Source: Cyanobium sp. FGCU52 (GTDB lineage: Bacteria; Cyanobacteriota; Cyanobacteriia; PCC-6307; Cyanobiaceae). From it: 64,000 nucleotides of DNA. The DNA lies in assembly GCA_024958715.1 (NCBI GenBank), contig JANWUS010000018.1:62001-126000 (forward strand), read 5' to 3'. The notes under the pieces are model-generated. The model was not told the origin of the DNA and searched no databases. It worked only from the letters and a program-made list of their open reading frames with translations. A program made the position numbers and the translations under genes. Below are positions 8,886 through 20,102 of this stretch, piece by piece. The stretch's first letter is position 1. Every line of letters starts with the position of its first letter.

Positions 8886-9707
8886 GTGCCCGAGTCCCCG
8901 GCCTCTGCCAGCAGCGACACCCTGCCCGAACTGCTCGCGCTCGGTCAGAAGCTGCGGGAGGCCCGGAGTCGACGAGGACTGAGCCAGGAGGAGCTGGCCG
9001 AACGGCTGCGGCTCGGCACCGACCAGCTCGATGCCCTCGAGCAGGGCGACCGGCGACGGTTGCCGGAACCGGTGTTCGTGATCGCCCAGGCCAAGCGGGT
9101 GGCCGGATCGCTCGGCATCACCATCGACGAGCAGATCTCCGCTCTGCGGCGCAGTGGCCTGATGGAGCCGGTCCGGCGCCCGACGCCGCTGCTGGTGGCA
9201 CCGGAACCTCTCGGACCGGAGCCGGGCCCGCCACGGCTCGCCCCTCCAGCATCGGCCATGCCCGGCTGGCTGCCGGCCGCTGCCGCTGCCGTGGTGGCCC
9301 TGGGACTGGCCACCGCCCTGCTGCTGCCGAAGCCGCGGCAGCAACCGTCCGGCACCGCCGCTGTCTCCACCCCCACGGACGTTGTCCCGGCTGCCCCACC
9401 GGCACCCCCGACGCGCCCGGCCACGGCGGCCAGCCTCGAGCTTCGGCCGCGCGACATCAGCTGGCTGGCGGTGCGTGAGCTGAACGGCCGCACCCTGTTC
9501 GAGGGCACCCTCTCCGAGCCCCGCTCCTTCCCGCTCGGCCGCGGGCTGGAGGTGAGGGCCGGCCGTCCCGACCAGGTGAGCGTCTCGGCGCCTGGACTCG
9601 CAGCCCGGCCGCTGGCCGCCAGCGACGACTACGGCTGGAAACGTTTCAGCCCACCCATGAGCCCCCCGCCTGCAGCACCGGCACCCCCTCCGGCCCCTCG
9701 ACCCTGA
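8886..9707 (+). CDS. RodZ-like helix-turn-helix membrane protein
   Basis: About 273 residues. An N-terminal HTH of the RodZ type (LGQKLREARSRRGLSQEELA and LDALEQGDRRRLPEPVFV) is followed by a Pro-rich linker. A single membrane segment lies near residues 128-147 (PAAAAAVVALGLATALLL), and a C-terminal beta-type domain (ISWLAVRELNGRTLFEGTL) follows. This is the RodZ layout; RodZ links MreB to the elongation machinery. An in-frame GTG at 8847 would add 13 residues; 8886 is preferred because of the -10-like site between the two. The 3' end overlaps the convergent ppx gene by 62 bases. Confidence 0.72.
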   Translation: MPESPASASSDTLPELLALGQKLREARSRRGLSQEELAERLRLGTDQLDALEQGDRRRLPEPVFVIAQAKRVAGSLGITIDEQISALRRSGLMEPVRRPTPLLVAPEPLGPEPGPPRLAPPASAMPGWLPAAAAAVVALGLATALLLPKPRQQPSGTAAVSTPTDVVPAAPPAPPTRPATAASLELRPRDISWLAVRELNGRTLFEGTLSEPRSFPLGRGLEVRAGRPDQVSVSAPGLAARPLAASDDYGWKRFSPPMSPPPAAPAPPPAPRP

Positions 9708-11346
9708 GCTGCAGGCCCGTGGCCTCCAGCATCACCTCGGCACAGGACCGCAGGCTCCAGCACTCCAGGCTCAGATCCACCGGAGGCTCGTCGGGGCGCC
9801 GGGGCCGGGGCTGAAGGGTGAGGATCACCCCTTCGGGCGTTCCCTCCGGCCCGGGGATGGCCCGCACCTGCAGCCCGGCGACCATCGGTTCGGGACGGCG
9901 GTCGAGAGCTGCCGCCAACCGCAGCAGCAGCGCCATCGAGGTCACGGTGCGGCGGTCGTCGCGGCTTTCGATCAGATGCCACGACTCATGGCGCTTCTTC
10001 GGCAGGCTGCGGCGGTGATAGCGGGCGATGGCCGCCACCATCAGATGCTCCGCCTGGGAGTAGCCCAGCAGTTCGCCGTGGCGGATCAGGTACCAGGTGT
10101 GCTTGTGATAGGCGCCCACGTTCACATGCTTGCCGCAGGCGTGCAGCTGGGCGGCGGCCCAGAGCAGCAGCCGGCCCGGTCCCCGGTCGTGATGCAGCAG
10201 TCCCCGGGTCTGGTCGTAGAGGCTCAGGGCGTGGGCGGCCACCTGTTCCGCGCGGGCGCTGTCCACCCCGTAGGTGCGGGCCAGGTGGCGCACCGTGCGC
10301 TCGCGGATGGTGCTCTGGAAGGCGAAGCGGTCGTCGAGCAGGCCGCTGCGCAGCATCCAGTCCATGATCAGGCCCTCGCGCAGGGCGCGCTCGCAGACCA
10401 CGAAGCCCCGGGCCTGCAGCATCTCCATCGCCGTGAGCAGGATCAGGGCTCCGGGAACGATGATCTCGGCCCGGCGATCGTTGATCGGTGCCAGGGCGCG
10501 GCGCTGCTCCGGCGTCATCGCCACGAGGCGATCCAGGATCTGGGCGGCGCGGGCCCGACTGACCCGGTAGCCGTGAAGCTTCATCGGCGGCTTGGAATCC
10601 TCCTCCGCCGCCAGGGCCGCGATCGCCATGGCGGTGCCGCTGGTGGCCACCAGGATCGGCTTCTCGCCGGGCCGCAGCGCCCGCCGCACCTGAGCCACGG
10701 CCGGATCGAGCGCCCCCTGGATGTAGGCGGAGAGGAAGGTGCGGCGCCCCTCCGGCAGGGGATCCTGCTGGCAGAACTCCCGCTGGAGCCGCACGGCGCC
10801 GATGCGGCTGCTGGTGAGCGCCCGGGCATCGCGCTCGTCGGCCAGGATCAGTTCGGTGGAACCGCCGCCGATGTCGAGGATCAGATGGGGCTGATCGCCG
10901 AAGGCCATGCCCGACAGCACCCCCAGATAGATCAGGCGGGCCTCCTCCGGGCCACTCACCAGGTCGACGTCGAGGCCCAGTTGCTCCTGCAGGGCCAGCA
11001 GGAAGGTGCGACCGTTGGGGGCCTCGCGGACGGCGCTGGTGGCGGCGGTGACGATCTGCTCCACCCCGTGGCTGAGGGCCAGGTCGCGGCAGTGGCGCAG
11101 GGTGCGGAAGGCCCGCTCGATCGCTTCGGGGCTCAGATCACCCGTCTCGGGATCCCGCTCCCCCAGCCGGGTGGTGTTCTTCTCCGCCACCAGCACGCTG
11201 AAGCTGTGCAGGGAGGGATCGATCGCCGCCACCAGCAGGTGGATCGAGTTGGTGCCGATGTCGATGGCGGCCACGCGCCGCACGCCCGCGGGCAGCTCGC
11301 CAGCTTCGGGTCCCGCGACGGCGGGCGGGTCTGGACTCGGGACCAT
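9646..11346 (-). CDS. ppx: Exopolyphosphatase / guanosine pentaphosphatase (Ppx/GppA)
   Basis: A 566-residue member of the sugar kinase/Hsp70-type phosphatase family that removes terminal phosphate from polyphosphate or pppGpp. The two nucleotide-fold phosphate motifs are AAIDIGTNSIHLLVA (26-40) and ILDIGGGSTELIL (156-168). The catalytic Glu pair is in SGPEEARLIYLG (131-142). An HD-like C-terminal region (KHVNVGAYHKHTWYLIRHGE) is present, so this is the long Ppx form. The ATG at 11346 is used; the frame stays open far upstream, but that part runs antisense through ubiA. Confidence 0.93.
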   Translation of the reverse strand: MVPSPDPPAVAGPEAGELPAGVRRVAAIDIGTNSIHLLVAAIDPSLHSFSVLVAEKNTTRLGERDPETGDLSPEAIERAFRTLRHCRDLALSHGVEQIVTAATSAVREAPNGRTFLLALQEQLGLDVDLVSGPEEARLIYLGVLSGMAFGDQPHLILDIGGGSTELILADERDARALTSSRIGAVRLQREFCQQDPLPEGRRTFLSAYIQGALDPAVAQVRRALRPGEKPILVATSGTAMAIAALAAEEDSKPPMKLHGYRVSRARAAQILDRLVAMTPEQRRALAPINDRRAEIIVPGALILLTAMEMLQARGFVVCERALREGLIMDWMLRSGLLDDRFAFQSTIRERTVRHLARTYGVDSARAEQVAAHALSLYDQTRGLLHHDRGPGRLLLWAAAQLHACGKHVNVGAYHKHTWYLIRHGELLGYSQAEHLMVAAIARYHRRSLPKKRHESWHLIESRDDRRTVTSMALLLRLAAALDRRPEPMVAGLQVRAIPGPEGTPEGVILTLQPRPRRPDEPPVDLSLECWSLRSCAEVMLEATGLQLRVEGPEGVPVLQAGGSWVG

Positions 11347-11409
11347 GGCTTGCCGGCGCCGGTTCGGCGGCGCCACTTTGCCATCGCCGGCGTCACCCGG
11401 CAGCGGCCC

Positions 11410-11415
11410 TAGGTT
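11410..11415 (+). promoter_or_regulatory. Putative -10 element for ubiA in a small hairpin
   Basis: TAGGTT lies 21 bases before the ubiA ATG and forms the loop of a GCCC/GGGC inverted repeat (11406-11419). It sits in the 90-base divergent space between ppx and ubiA. Confidence 0.35.
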
Positions 11416-11436
11416 GGGCGCGTCCTGGGGGAGGCG

Positions 11437-12387
11437 ATGGCGGGGCTGGGCGCCTGGATGCAGGCCGGCGGCAGTGGCGGTGGTGGTGGTGGCGGTCGTG
11501 GTGGCGGCATCAGCGACGGGCTGCAGCTGCTCCGCTGGCACAAGCCCAGCGGCCGGCTGATCCTGCTGATCCCCGCCGGCTGGGCCCTCTGGCTCGCTCC
11601 CGGAGCGCCGCCGTCGGCCCTGCTGGTGGGCTGGATCGTGCTCGGCGGCCTGGCGGTGAGCGGGGCGGGCTGCATCGCCAACGATCTCTGGGACCGGCGC
11701 ATCGATCCCCAGGTGGAGCGCACGCGCGACCGCCCCCTGGCGGCCGGCCGCGTGTCGGTGGGCAGCGCCGTGGCGCTGCTGCTCGTCTGCCTGCTGGCGG
11801 CCCTGGGGGTGGTGCTGGCTCTGCCGGCGGCGGTTCGCGGCACCTGTCTGCTGCTGGCGGTGGCCACTCTGCCGCCGGTGCTGCTCTACCCCTCGGCCAA
11901 GCGCTGGTTTCCCCTGCCCCAGCTGGTGCTGGCCTTCTGCTGGGGCTTCGCCGTGCTGATTCCCTGGGCCGCCGCCGGTGGCTTCAGCGAGGGCGGCGCC
12001 GGTGGGCCGCTGCTGCTCACCTGGCTGGCGGCGGTGGTGTGGACCTTCGGCTTCGACACCGTCTACGCCATGAGCGACCGCGACGACGACCGTCGCCTGG
12101 GGGTGCGCAGCAGCGCCCTCACCCTGGGAGCGGCCGCACCCACCGCCGTTGCGCTCTGCTACGGGGCCGCCGCCCTGGCCCTGGCCGGCGCAGCCGTGCT
12201 GCAGGGGTTGGGCGGAGCGCTGTTCTGGATCCCCTGGGGCATCGCCGCCGCCGGCATGCAGCGGGAGGCGGCCCTGCTGCGCCGCAGCACCCTGCCCCGC
12301 TCCGCCTACGGCCGGCATTTCGCCCGCCAGGTGCAGTTGGGGGCGCTGCTGCTGCTCGCCCTGGTGCTGCCCTCCCTCGCCCGCTGA
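11437..12387 (+). CDS. ubiA: 4-hydroxybenzoate polyprenyltransferase (UbiA family)
   Basis: A 316-residue intramembrane prenyltransferase. The two Asp-rich diphosphate-binding motifs are NDLWDRRID (82-90) and DTVYAMSDRDDD (207-218), joined by about eight membrane segments. In cyanobacteria this family member prenylates 4-hydroxybenzoate for plastoquinone. The N-terminus is odd: residues 11-24 are almost entirely Gly, coded by a GGC/GGT-rich run, and the conserved part starts only near LLRWHKPSGR (31-40). It overlaps nothing, and the next gene starts 5 bases after its stop. Confidence 0.9.
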   Translation: MAGLGAWMQAGGSGGGGGGGRGGGISDGLQLLRWHKPSGRLILLIPAGWALWLAPGAPPSALLVGWIVLGGLAVSGAGCIANDLWDRRIDPQVERTRDRPLAAGRVSVGSAVALLLVCLLAALGVVLALPAAVRGTCLLLAVATLPPVLLYPSAKRWFPLPQLVLAFCWGFAVLIPWAAAGGFSEGGAGGPLLLTWLAAVVWTFGFDTVYAMSDRDDDRRLGVRSSALTLGAAAPTAVALCYGAAALALAGAAVLQGLGGALFWIPWGIAAAGMQREAALLRRSTLPRSAYGRHFARQVQLGALLLLALVLPSLAR

Positions 12388-12392
12388 CCCCG

Positions 12393-13325
12393 ATGCCGCC
12401 CGTGGCCGCCGCCGCCTGCCTGCCCCTGCCTCCGGCCCTGCGCCCGGGCGATCGGGTGCGGCTGGTGGCCGCCAGTTCGGCCCTCGAGGAGGCCGCCCGG
12501 CTGGAGGCCGGCATCGCCATGCTGCGCGACTGGGGCCTGGCGGTGGAACCCCGCAGCGAGGAACTGGTGGGGCGCCGCTGGGGCTACCTGGCCGGCGGCG
12601 ATGCCGAGCGCGCCGCCGACCTGCACCCCGCTTCCGCCGACACCGCCCCGGGGCTGCTGGCCTGCGTGCGCGGAGGCTGGGGATCGGCCCGGCTTCTGGA
12701 GGGGCCCCTCGACCTGCCGGGGGGCTGGCTGCTGGGCTTCTCCGATGTCACCTCGCTCCTCTGGCACCGGGTGGCCCGCGGGCAGCCCGGCGCCATCCAC
12801 GGCCCCCTGCTCACCACGCTCGCCTCGGAGCCGGAGTGGAGCCGTGAGCGGCTGAGGGCCCTGCTGTTCGGCGAACCCCTGGGCAGCCTCGAGGCCACGC
12901 CCTGGGCCGGGGGCCAGGCCGAAGGGCCCCTGCTGGTGGCCAACCTCACCGTGGCCACCCATCTGCTGGGCACGGCCCATCTGCCCGATCTCGACGGGGC
13001 GATCCTGATCCTGGAGGACGTGGGCGAGGCCCCCTACCGGCTGGAGCGGATGCTCACCCACTGGCGCCTCTGCGGGGCGCTGCAGCGCCTGGGCGGTCTG
13101 GGCTTCGGCAGCTTCAGCGGCTGCGACGAGGCCGATGGGCGGGGCGAGGAGCCCGCTCATCACCGCTTTGCCGTGGCGGACGTTCTGCGAGAGCGGAGCC
13201 TCGATCTGGGCATTCCGGTGGTGGCGGATCTGCCGGTGGGCCATACCCCGGGCAATGCGGCCCTGCCCCTCGGGGTGCGGGCCCGCCTCGACGGCTCAGC
13301 CGGCCGGTTGAGCCTGCTGCCCTGA
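12393..13325 (+). CDS. ldcA: Muramoyltetrapeptide LD-carboxypeptidase
   Basis: A 310-residue S66-family serine peptidase that trims the terminal D-Ala from cytosolic tetrapeptide during peptidoglycan recycling. The nucleophile Ser is in GFSDVT (115-120). The Glu/His of the catalytic triad are likely those in EDVGEAPYRLERML and VGHTPGNAALPLG. The ATG at 12393 was chosen because the preceding residues lie inside ubiA. It is convergent with ispD over a shared hairpin. Confidence 0.88.
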   Translation: MPPVAAAACLPLPPALRPGDRVRLVAASSALEEAARLEAGIAMLRDWGLAVEPRSEELVGRRWGYLAGGDAERAADLHPASADTAPGLLACVRGGWGSARLLEGPLDLPGGWLLGFSDVTSLLWHRVARGQPGAIHGPLLTTLASEPEWSRERLRALLFGEPLGSLEATPWAGGQAEGPLLVANLTVATHLLGTAHLPDLDGAILILEDVGEAPYRLERMLTHWRLCGALQRLGGLGFGSFSGCDEADGRGEEPAHHRFAVADVLRERSLDLGIPVVADLPVGHTPGNAALPLGVRARLDGSAGRLSLLP

Positions 13326-13343
13326 GGCACTCGCCTCCTCAGG
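13321..13343. terminator. Perfect hairpin shared by convergent ldcA and ispD
   Basis: CCTGAGG (13321-13327) and CCTCAGG (13337-13343) form a perfect 7-base-pair stem with a 9-base loop. The stem includes the stop codons of both convergent genes. It is symmetric, so it could end transcripts from both sides; no T-run follows. Confidence 0.5.
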
Positions 13344-14040
13344 CGGCTTGGCGTCGGGACGCGAGCACCGCCTCGGCCACCACCAGATCGAAGGGGGTGG
13401 TGACCTTGATGTTGGAGGGCGGGGCCTCCAGGATCCGCACCGTCAGCCCCAGCCGTTCGTAAAGGGCGGCGTCATCGGTGACGCTCCAGCCCTCGGCGTC
13501 GGCGCGGGCATGGGCCTGGCGCAGCTGGGCCACCCCGAATCCCTGGGGTGTCTGGGCCGCCCACAGCCGGCTGCGGTCGGGAGTGGCGGTGATCGCCCCC
13601 TGCTCGTCCACCTGCTTGATGGTGTCGCTGACGGGCGTGGCGGCGATCATGCCGGCGCCGGCGGCCACCGCCTCCCGCACCGCCTGCGCGCAGCGCGTGA
13701 GCAGCTCAGGCTCCACCAGGCAGCGGGCGCCGTCGTGGATCAGCACCGCGGCGGCCTCCTGCGGCAGGGCGGCCAGGCCCCGGCTCACCGACTCCTGGCG
13801 CGTGTCCCCGCCCAGGATCCACTGCACCGGCAGGGCGGGAGCGGCGGCGGCCACGACCAGCGCCACCGCGGCCTCGTCGTGGGGCTGGCCCACGATCCCG
13901 ATCCAGGTGATGGCGGGGCAGGCCAGGGCAGCCTCCAGGGTCCAGGCCAGCACCGGCCGGCCGGCCACGGGCAACAGCAGCTTGTTGCGATCGGCTCCCA
14001 TGCGGCGGCCGCTGCCGGCGGCGGCGATCAGCAAATGCAA
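13339..14040 (-). CDS. ispD: 2-C-methyl-D-erythritol 4-phosphate cytidylyltransferase
   Basis: IspD (about 233 residues) makes CDP-ME in the MEP isoprenoid pathway. It has the nucleotide-binding start [20 protein letters not shown] and the signature [11 protein letters not shown], then [11 protein letters not shown]. No ATG is available at the N-terminus. TTG at 14040 directly precedes [10 protein letters not shown] and has GGGGAAG a few bases upstream, so it is preferred over the TTG at 14067, which has no ribosome-binding site. It is divergent from the GT9-like gene. Confidence 0.92.
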   Translation of the reverse strand: MHLLIAAAGSGRRMGADRNKLLLPVAGRPVLAWTLEAALACPAITWIGIVGQPHDEAAVALVVAAAAPALPVQWILGGDTRQESVSRGLAALPQEAAAVLIHDGARCLVEPELLTRCAQAVREAVAAGAGMIAATPVSDTIKQVDEQGAITATPDRSRLWAAQTPQGFGVAQLRQAHARADAEGWSVTDDAALYERLGLTVRILEAPPSNIKVTTPFDLVVAEAVLASRRQAA

Positions 14041-14082
14041 AAGGGTCTTCCCCTGCGAGGGGGACAACGGGGATGGCGTCCA

Positions 14083-14088
14083 TACAAT
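14083..14088 (+). promoter_or_regulatory. Putative -10 element for the GT9-like gene
   Basis: TACAAT matches five of six -10 positions and is 22 bases before the ATG at 14111, in the 70-base divergent space with ispD. No -35 is apparent. Confidence 0.45.
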
Positions 14089-14110
14089 CAGCCTGCGAGG
14101 CCGGCCCCCG

Positions 14111-14953
14111 ATGCGTGCACTGTTTCTGATCCCGGGGGATGGCGTGCGTCAGCTCCAGGCCCTGCCGGCGGCGGCCGCGGTGGCCGACCAGCTGGGCTTC
14201 GCGATCCAGGTGGCCTGCCGACCCGAACTCGCCGGCCTCTGGAAGCTGCTGCCGGCGGTGGAGAAGGTGATTCCCTTCGCCTTCGGCGATGCCTCCCTGG
14301 CGGATTGGGCGAACCTGCTGGGCTCGGTGCGCGAACCCGACTTCCAGGCCTGCATCAACCTGGCGCTGGGGCGCCAGGTTGACCTGATGCTCTCGATGAG
14401 CCACATCCCCACCCGGGTGGCCGCCGGCGGCTTCTCGGCCACCGCCACGGTCACCCCCCCGACCGGCGCCTGGGCGGCCCAGTCGCTGGAGGCCTTCCTG
14501 CAGCCGATCGGCGTCCGGCTCGATGCCGATGCCTTCCGGCTCAGCCTTCCCCGCGCGGCCCTCGAGGCGGCCACCGCCGCCCAGCCGCCAGGGGAGGGCC
14601 CGCTGCTGCTGCTCGCCCCGGCAGGGGTGCCCGGCGACTGGCCGCAGGAGCGCTGGCAGGGATTGCCGGCCCACATCCGCACCACCATCCCGGGCCTGCG
14701 CAGTCAGGTTCTGGCCCCGATCTCCCCCGCTGCCGCGGTGGCCGGGGCGGCCGACGTGGCCACGGCCGACGTGGTGCTGGCCAGCGATCCCCTCAGCGAG
14801 GAGCTGGCCCTGCTCTGCGGCGTGCCCCTGGTGGCCCTGGGACGGGATCCCGCCAGCCTGCCGAAGCGGCCCGGGGTGGCGGGTCTCACCGCGCCCGAAG
14901 GCCTCGGCGCCCTCGACGACCGCGTCGTGCTCACCGCCCTTGGACTGGGCTGA
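14111..14953 (+). CDS. Glycosyltransferase family 9-like protein
   Basis: A 280-residue protein with the N-terminal pattern of ADP-heptose:LPS heptosyltransferases ([20 protein letters not shown], later [12 protein letters not shown]) and a C-terminal half with [18 protein letters not shown] and [20 protein letters not shown]. It is shorter than typical GT9 enzymes. Cyanobacteria generally lack heptose in LPS, so the donor sugar is unclear and the activity is uncertain. It starts 70 bases from ispD and precedes a K+ channel gene. Confidence 0.65.
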   Translation: MRALFLIPGDGVRQLQALPAAAAVADQLGFAIQVACRPELAGLWKLLPAVEKVIPFAFGDASLADWANLLGSVREPDFQACINLALGRQVDLMLSMSHIPTRVAAGGFSATATVTPPTGAWAAQSLEAFLQPIGVRLDADAFRLSLPRAALEAATAAQPPGEGPLLLLAPAGVPGDWPQERWQGLPAHIRTTIPGLRSQVLAPISPAAAVAGAADVATADVVLASDPLSEELALLCGVPLVALGRDPASLPKRPGVAGLTAPEGLGALDDRVVLTALGLG

Positions 14954-15067
14954 GGCATCCTGAGCGGCCCCTTCCCCCGCAGCCGTCCCCGCCGCTTCCG
15001 CCTTCGGTGGCCCGGGCGTGTCCTGAAAACCACGCCGCCCTCCACCCGATCGCGGCGGCCCTGGCTG

Positions 15068-16108
15068 ATGCCGATCCTGGCCCTGACGGCCCTGGTGAAC
15101 GCCGGCGCCATCGGCTACCGCATCACCGAAGGCTGGGACTGGGGGGACTGCTACTGGATGGTGGCGATCACCATCTCCACCATCGGCTTCGGCGAGGTGC
15201 AGCCCCTCAGCCAGGCCGGCCGCCTGGTCACGGTGTTCACGATCGTCGGCGGCCTGGTGGTGGTGCAGATCACGATCCAGAGCATGCTGGGGCTCGCCGA
15301 GTCGGGCTATTTCCGGCGGCTGCGCGAGCGCCGCTTCCTGCGCTGGATCCGTCGCATGCACAACCACGTCATCCTCTGCGGCTACGGCCGCATCGGCCAG
15401 GAGATCGCCGAGCAGCTGACCCGCGAGGGGGTGCCCCTGCTGGTGGTGGAGATGGACGCCGACCGGCGGGAGGCCGCCGAGGAACGGGGGCTGCCGGTGC
15501 TGATGGCCGACGCCACCCTCGATGAGACGCTGGTCGAGGCCGGCATCCACCGCTGCCGCAGCCTGGTGGCCGCCCTCACCAGCAATGCGGCGAACCTCTA
15601 CGTGGTGCTCAGCGCCCGCGGCCTGGCCCCCCACTGCCGCCTGATTGCCCGCTCCGACAGCGAGGAGGCCGAACGCAAGCTGCGGCTGGCGGGCGCCAAC
15701 CAGGTGGTCAGCCCCTACGTGGCCGGAGGGCGCACGATGGCCGCCACCGCCCTTCGCCCCCTGGCGGTGAGCTTCATGGAACTGCTCAGCGGTTCGGACT
15801 GCGAGGTGGAGGAGTTCCAGCTCAGCAGCGACCCGGCGGATCTGGAGGGGATCAATGGCGCCAGCCTGGCGGAACTGCAGCTGGGGCGCCGCAGCGGGGC
15901 CATGGTGCTGGCGGTCCGGAACCCGGTCGAGAGGATCCCCAACCCCTGGCGGGAGGGGGAGGCCGGGCAGCTGATCGCCAACCCCGGCGGCCACGTGCGC
16001 CTGGCCGCCGGCCAGCTGCTGGTGGTGCTCGGCAGCAAGGAGCAGCTGCGCCGCTTCGCCGAGCTGCTCGGCCGGGCGGTGGTGGACATGGGCACCATGA
16101 CCAGCTGA
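15068..16108 (+). CDS. Potassium channel with RCK (TrkA-N/TrkA-C) domains
   Basis: The 346 residues begin with a membrane helix and the K+ selectivity filter TISTIGFGE (residues 37-45), then a second helix. A Rossmann RCK domain follows (HVILCGYGRIGQEIAEQL, with a DATLDETLVEAGI segment), then a TrkA-C-like end (AGQLLVVLGSKEQLRRFAEL). This is the 2TM-RCK architecture of ligand-gated K+ channels. The frame is open back to about 14954 with a basic stretch (RSRPRRFRLRWPGRV) but no ATG, GTG or TTG. The real protein may therefore start upstream at a non-standard codon such as CTG 14960. Confidence 0.85.
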   Translation: MPILALTALVNAGAIGYRITEGWDWGDCYWMVAITISTIGFGEVQPLSQAGRLVTVFTIVGGLVVVQITIQSMLGLAESGYFRRLRERRFLRWIRRMHNHVILCGYGRIGQEIAEQLTREGVPLLVVEMDADRREAAEERGLPVLMADATLDETLVEAGIHRCRSLVAALTSNAANLYVVLSARGLAPHCRLIARSDSEEAERKLRLAGANQVVSPYVAGGRTMAATALRPLAVSFMELLSGSDCEVEEFQLSSDPADLEGINGASLAELQLGRRSGAMVLAVRNPVERIPNPWREGEAGQLIANPGGHVRLAAGQLLVVLGSKEQLRRFAELLGRAVVDMGTMTS

Positions 16109-16915
<807 letters not shown>

Positions 16916-16946
16916 GCGGGAACGTCTGAGCGCGGAGGGCTCGGTC

Positions 16947-18993
<2,047 letters not shown>

Positions 18994-19014
18994 CCCCCAC
19001 CGCCGGCGCGTTGC

Positions 19015-19230
19015 CTACAGCGCGTTGACCAGCCGGGCGTGGATGCGGCACACCGTCATGGCCTCCCGGGGTGGAGACGCGCAGAGCTTCCCAAGCTCCC
19101 GGTTCAGGGCCTGAACCTGGGTCAGGTGGTACGAATTCAGCGGCAGTCCGAGCAGGGTGGATCCGAACAGCACCACTCCGGTGCAGGTGCCGGTGATCCA
19201 CCAGGGAAGAAGAAGGCGTCGATTCTCCAT
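19015..19230 (-). CDS. Small membrane-anchored protein of unknown function
   Basis: A 71-residue protein from the ATG at 19230, which has GGGAG six bases upstream; the longer frame to 19353 has no such site. It has one N-terminal hydrophobic segment (LLLPWWITGTCTGVVLFGST) and a short C-terminal domain with two Cys (LCASPPREAMTVCRIHARLV) that might form a disulfide outside the cytoplasm. No family is recognised. Confidence 0.55.
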   Translation of the reverse strand: MENRRLLLPWWITGTCTGVVLFGSTLLGLPLNSYHLTQVQALNRELGKLCASPPREAMTVCRIHARLVNAL

Positions 19231-19372
19231 GGCAACTCCCGGTAGGGGACCAGGGGCGAGCCGGGCGGTGGGAGCGAACCCATCGCCCTCCCGCCACGGG
19301 GGCAAGCTGATCCCATCGTGAACCTCAGGCGTCCCGCTCTGGCAGGACGTCAAGAAAGTTTTGTGATCGCCA

Positions 19373-20080
19373 TCAGCGTGACGTTCCAGACGGCGTCATC
19401 GCCCCCACGTAGGCACTCACCTGCAGATCCACTCCCGTGATCGCCGTGCCCACCACCACCGCATCCGCCCCCGCCGCCAGGGCCCGGGCAGCGTCCTGAG
19501 GGCTGGCGATCCCGCCCTCGCAGATCAGGGTCACCGCCGGCGGCAACTCCCGCCTCAGGGGCCCGAGCAGATCCCAGGCAGGTGGACGCAGGCCGGCCGT
19601 GGCCTCGGTGTAGCCATAGAGGGTGGTGCCCACCCAGACACAGCCCAGTCCAGCGGCCCGCACCCCGGCCTCCAGGGAATCCACGTCCGCCATCAGCGGG
19701 GCCCCCAGCTCGTCGCGGCTGCGGGCGATCAGTTCCGCCAGATCCTGCCCGCCCGGCCGGTGGCGGTCGGTGGCGTCGAGGGCAATCACGTCCGCCCCGG
19801 CGGCCCACACCGCGCGGATCTCGGCCCAGCCCGGGGTGATGTACACGGGGCTGCCTGGATGGACCCGCTTCCACAGGCCCACGATCAGGGCCTCGGGACA
19901 GCGGCGGCGCACGGCGCCGATGTGTTCCGGGCTCTCGAGACGCACACCGATGGCCCCGCGCGCCAGGCTGGCCTCCGCCATGGCCGCGATCACGGCCGGG
20001 TCGCGCATCGGGGAACCCTCCGGGGCCTGCACCGAAACGATCAGGCCCCCGGCAAGGGTCTCGGCAGTGGGGAGGGTCAT
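19373..20080 (-). CDS. nanE: Putative N-acetylmannosamine-6-phosphate 2-epimerase (NanE-like)
   Basis: A 235-residue TIM-barrel protein. It starts LAGGLIVSVQAPEGSPMRDP and contains AIGVRLESPEHIGAVRR, IGLWKR-like and YITPGWAEIRAVWAAGADVIALDATDR segments, then GTAITGVDLQVSAYV at the end, all as in NanE. The enzyme interconverts ManNAc-6-P and GlcNAc-6-P. No other amino-sugar or sialic acid catabolism gene is nearby, so the substrate in this organism is open. It sits 22 bases after the Pro-rich gene on the same strand. Confidence 0.82.
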   Translation of the reverse strand: MTLPTAETLAGGLIVSVQAPEGSPMRDPAVIAAMAEASLARGAIGVRLESPEHIGAVRRRCPEALIVGLWKRVHPGSPVYITPGWAEIRAVWAAGADVIALDATDRHRPGGQDLAELIARSRDELGAPLMADVDSLEAGVRAAGLGCVWVGTTLYGYTEATAGLRPPAWDLLGPLRRELPPAVTLICEGGIASPQDAARALAAGADAVVVGTAITGVDLQVSAYVGAMTPSGTSR

Positions 20081-20102
20081 CGGGGCGATCCGAAGGGGAA
20101 GC

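Noticed and set aside
19330-19349. CGTCC/GGACG hairpin between nanE and the small membrane gene
   Set aside because: Only 5 base pairs with a 10-base loop, and the T-rich stretch beside it is on the wrong side for the minus-strand genes.
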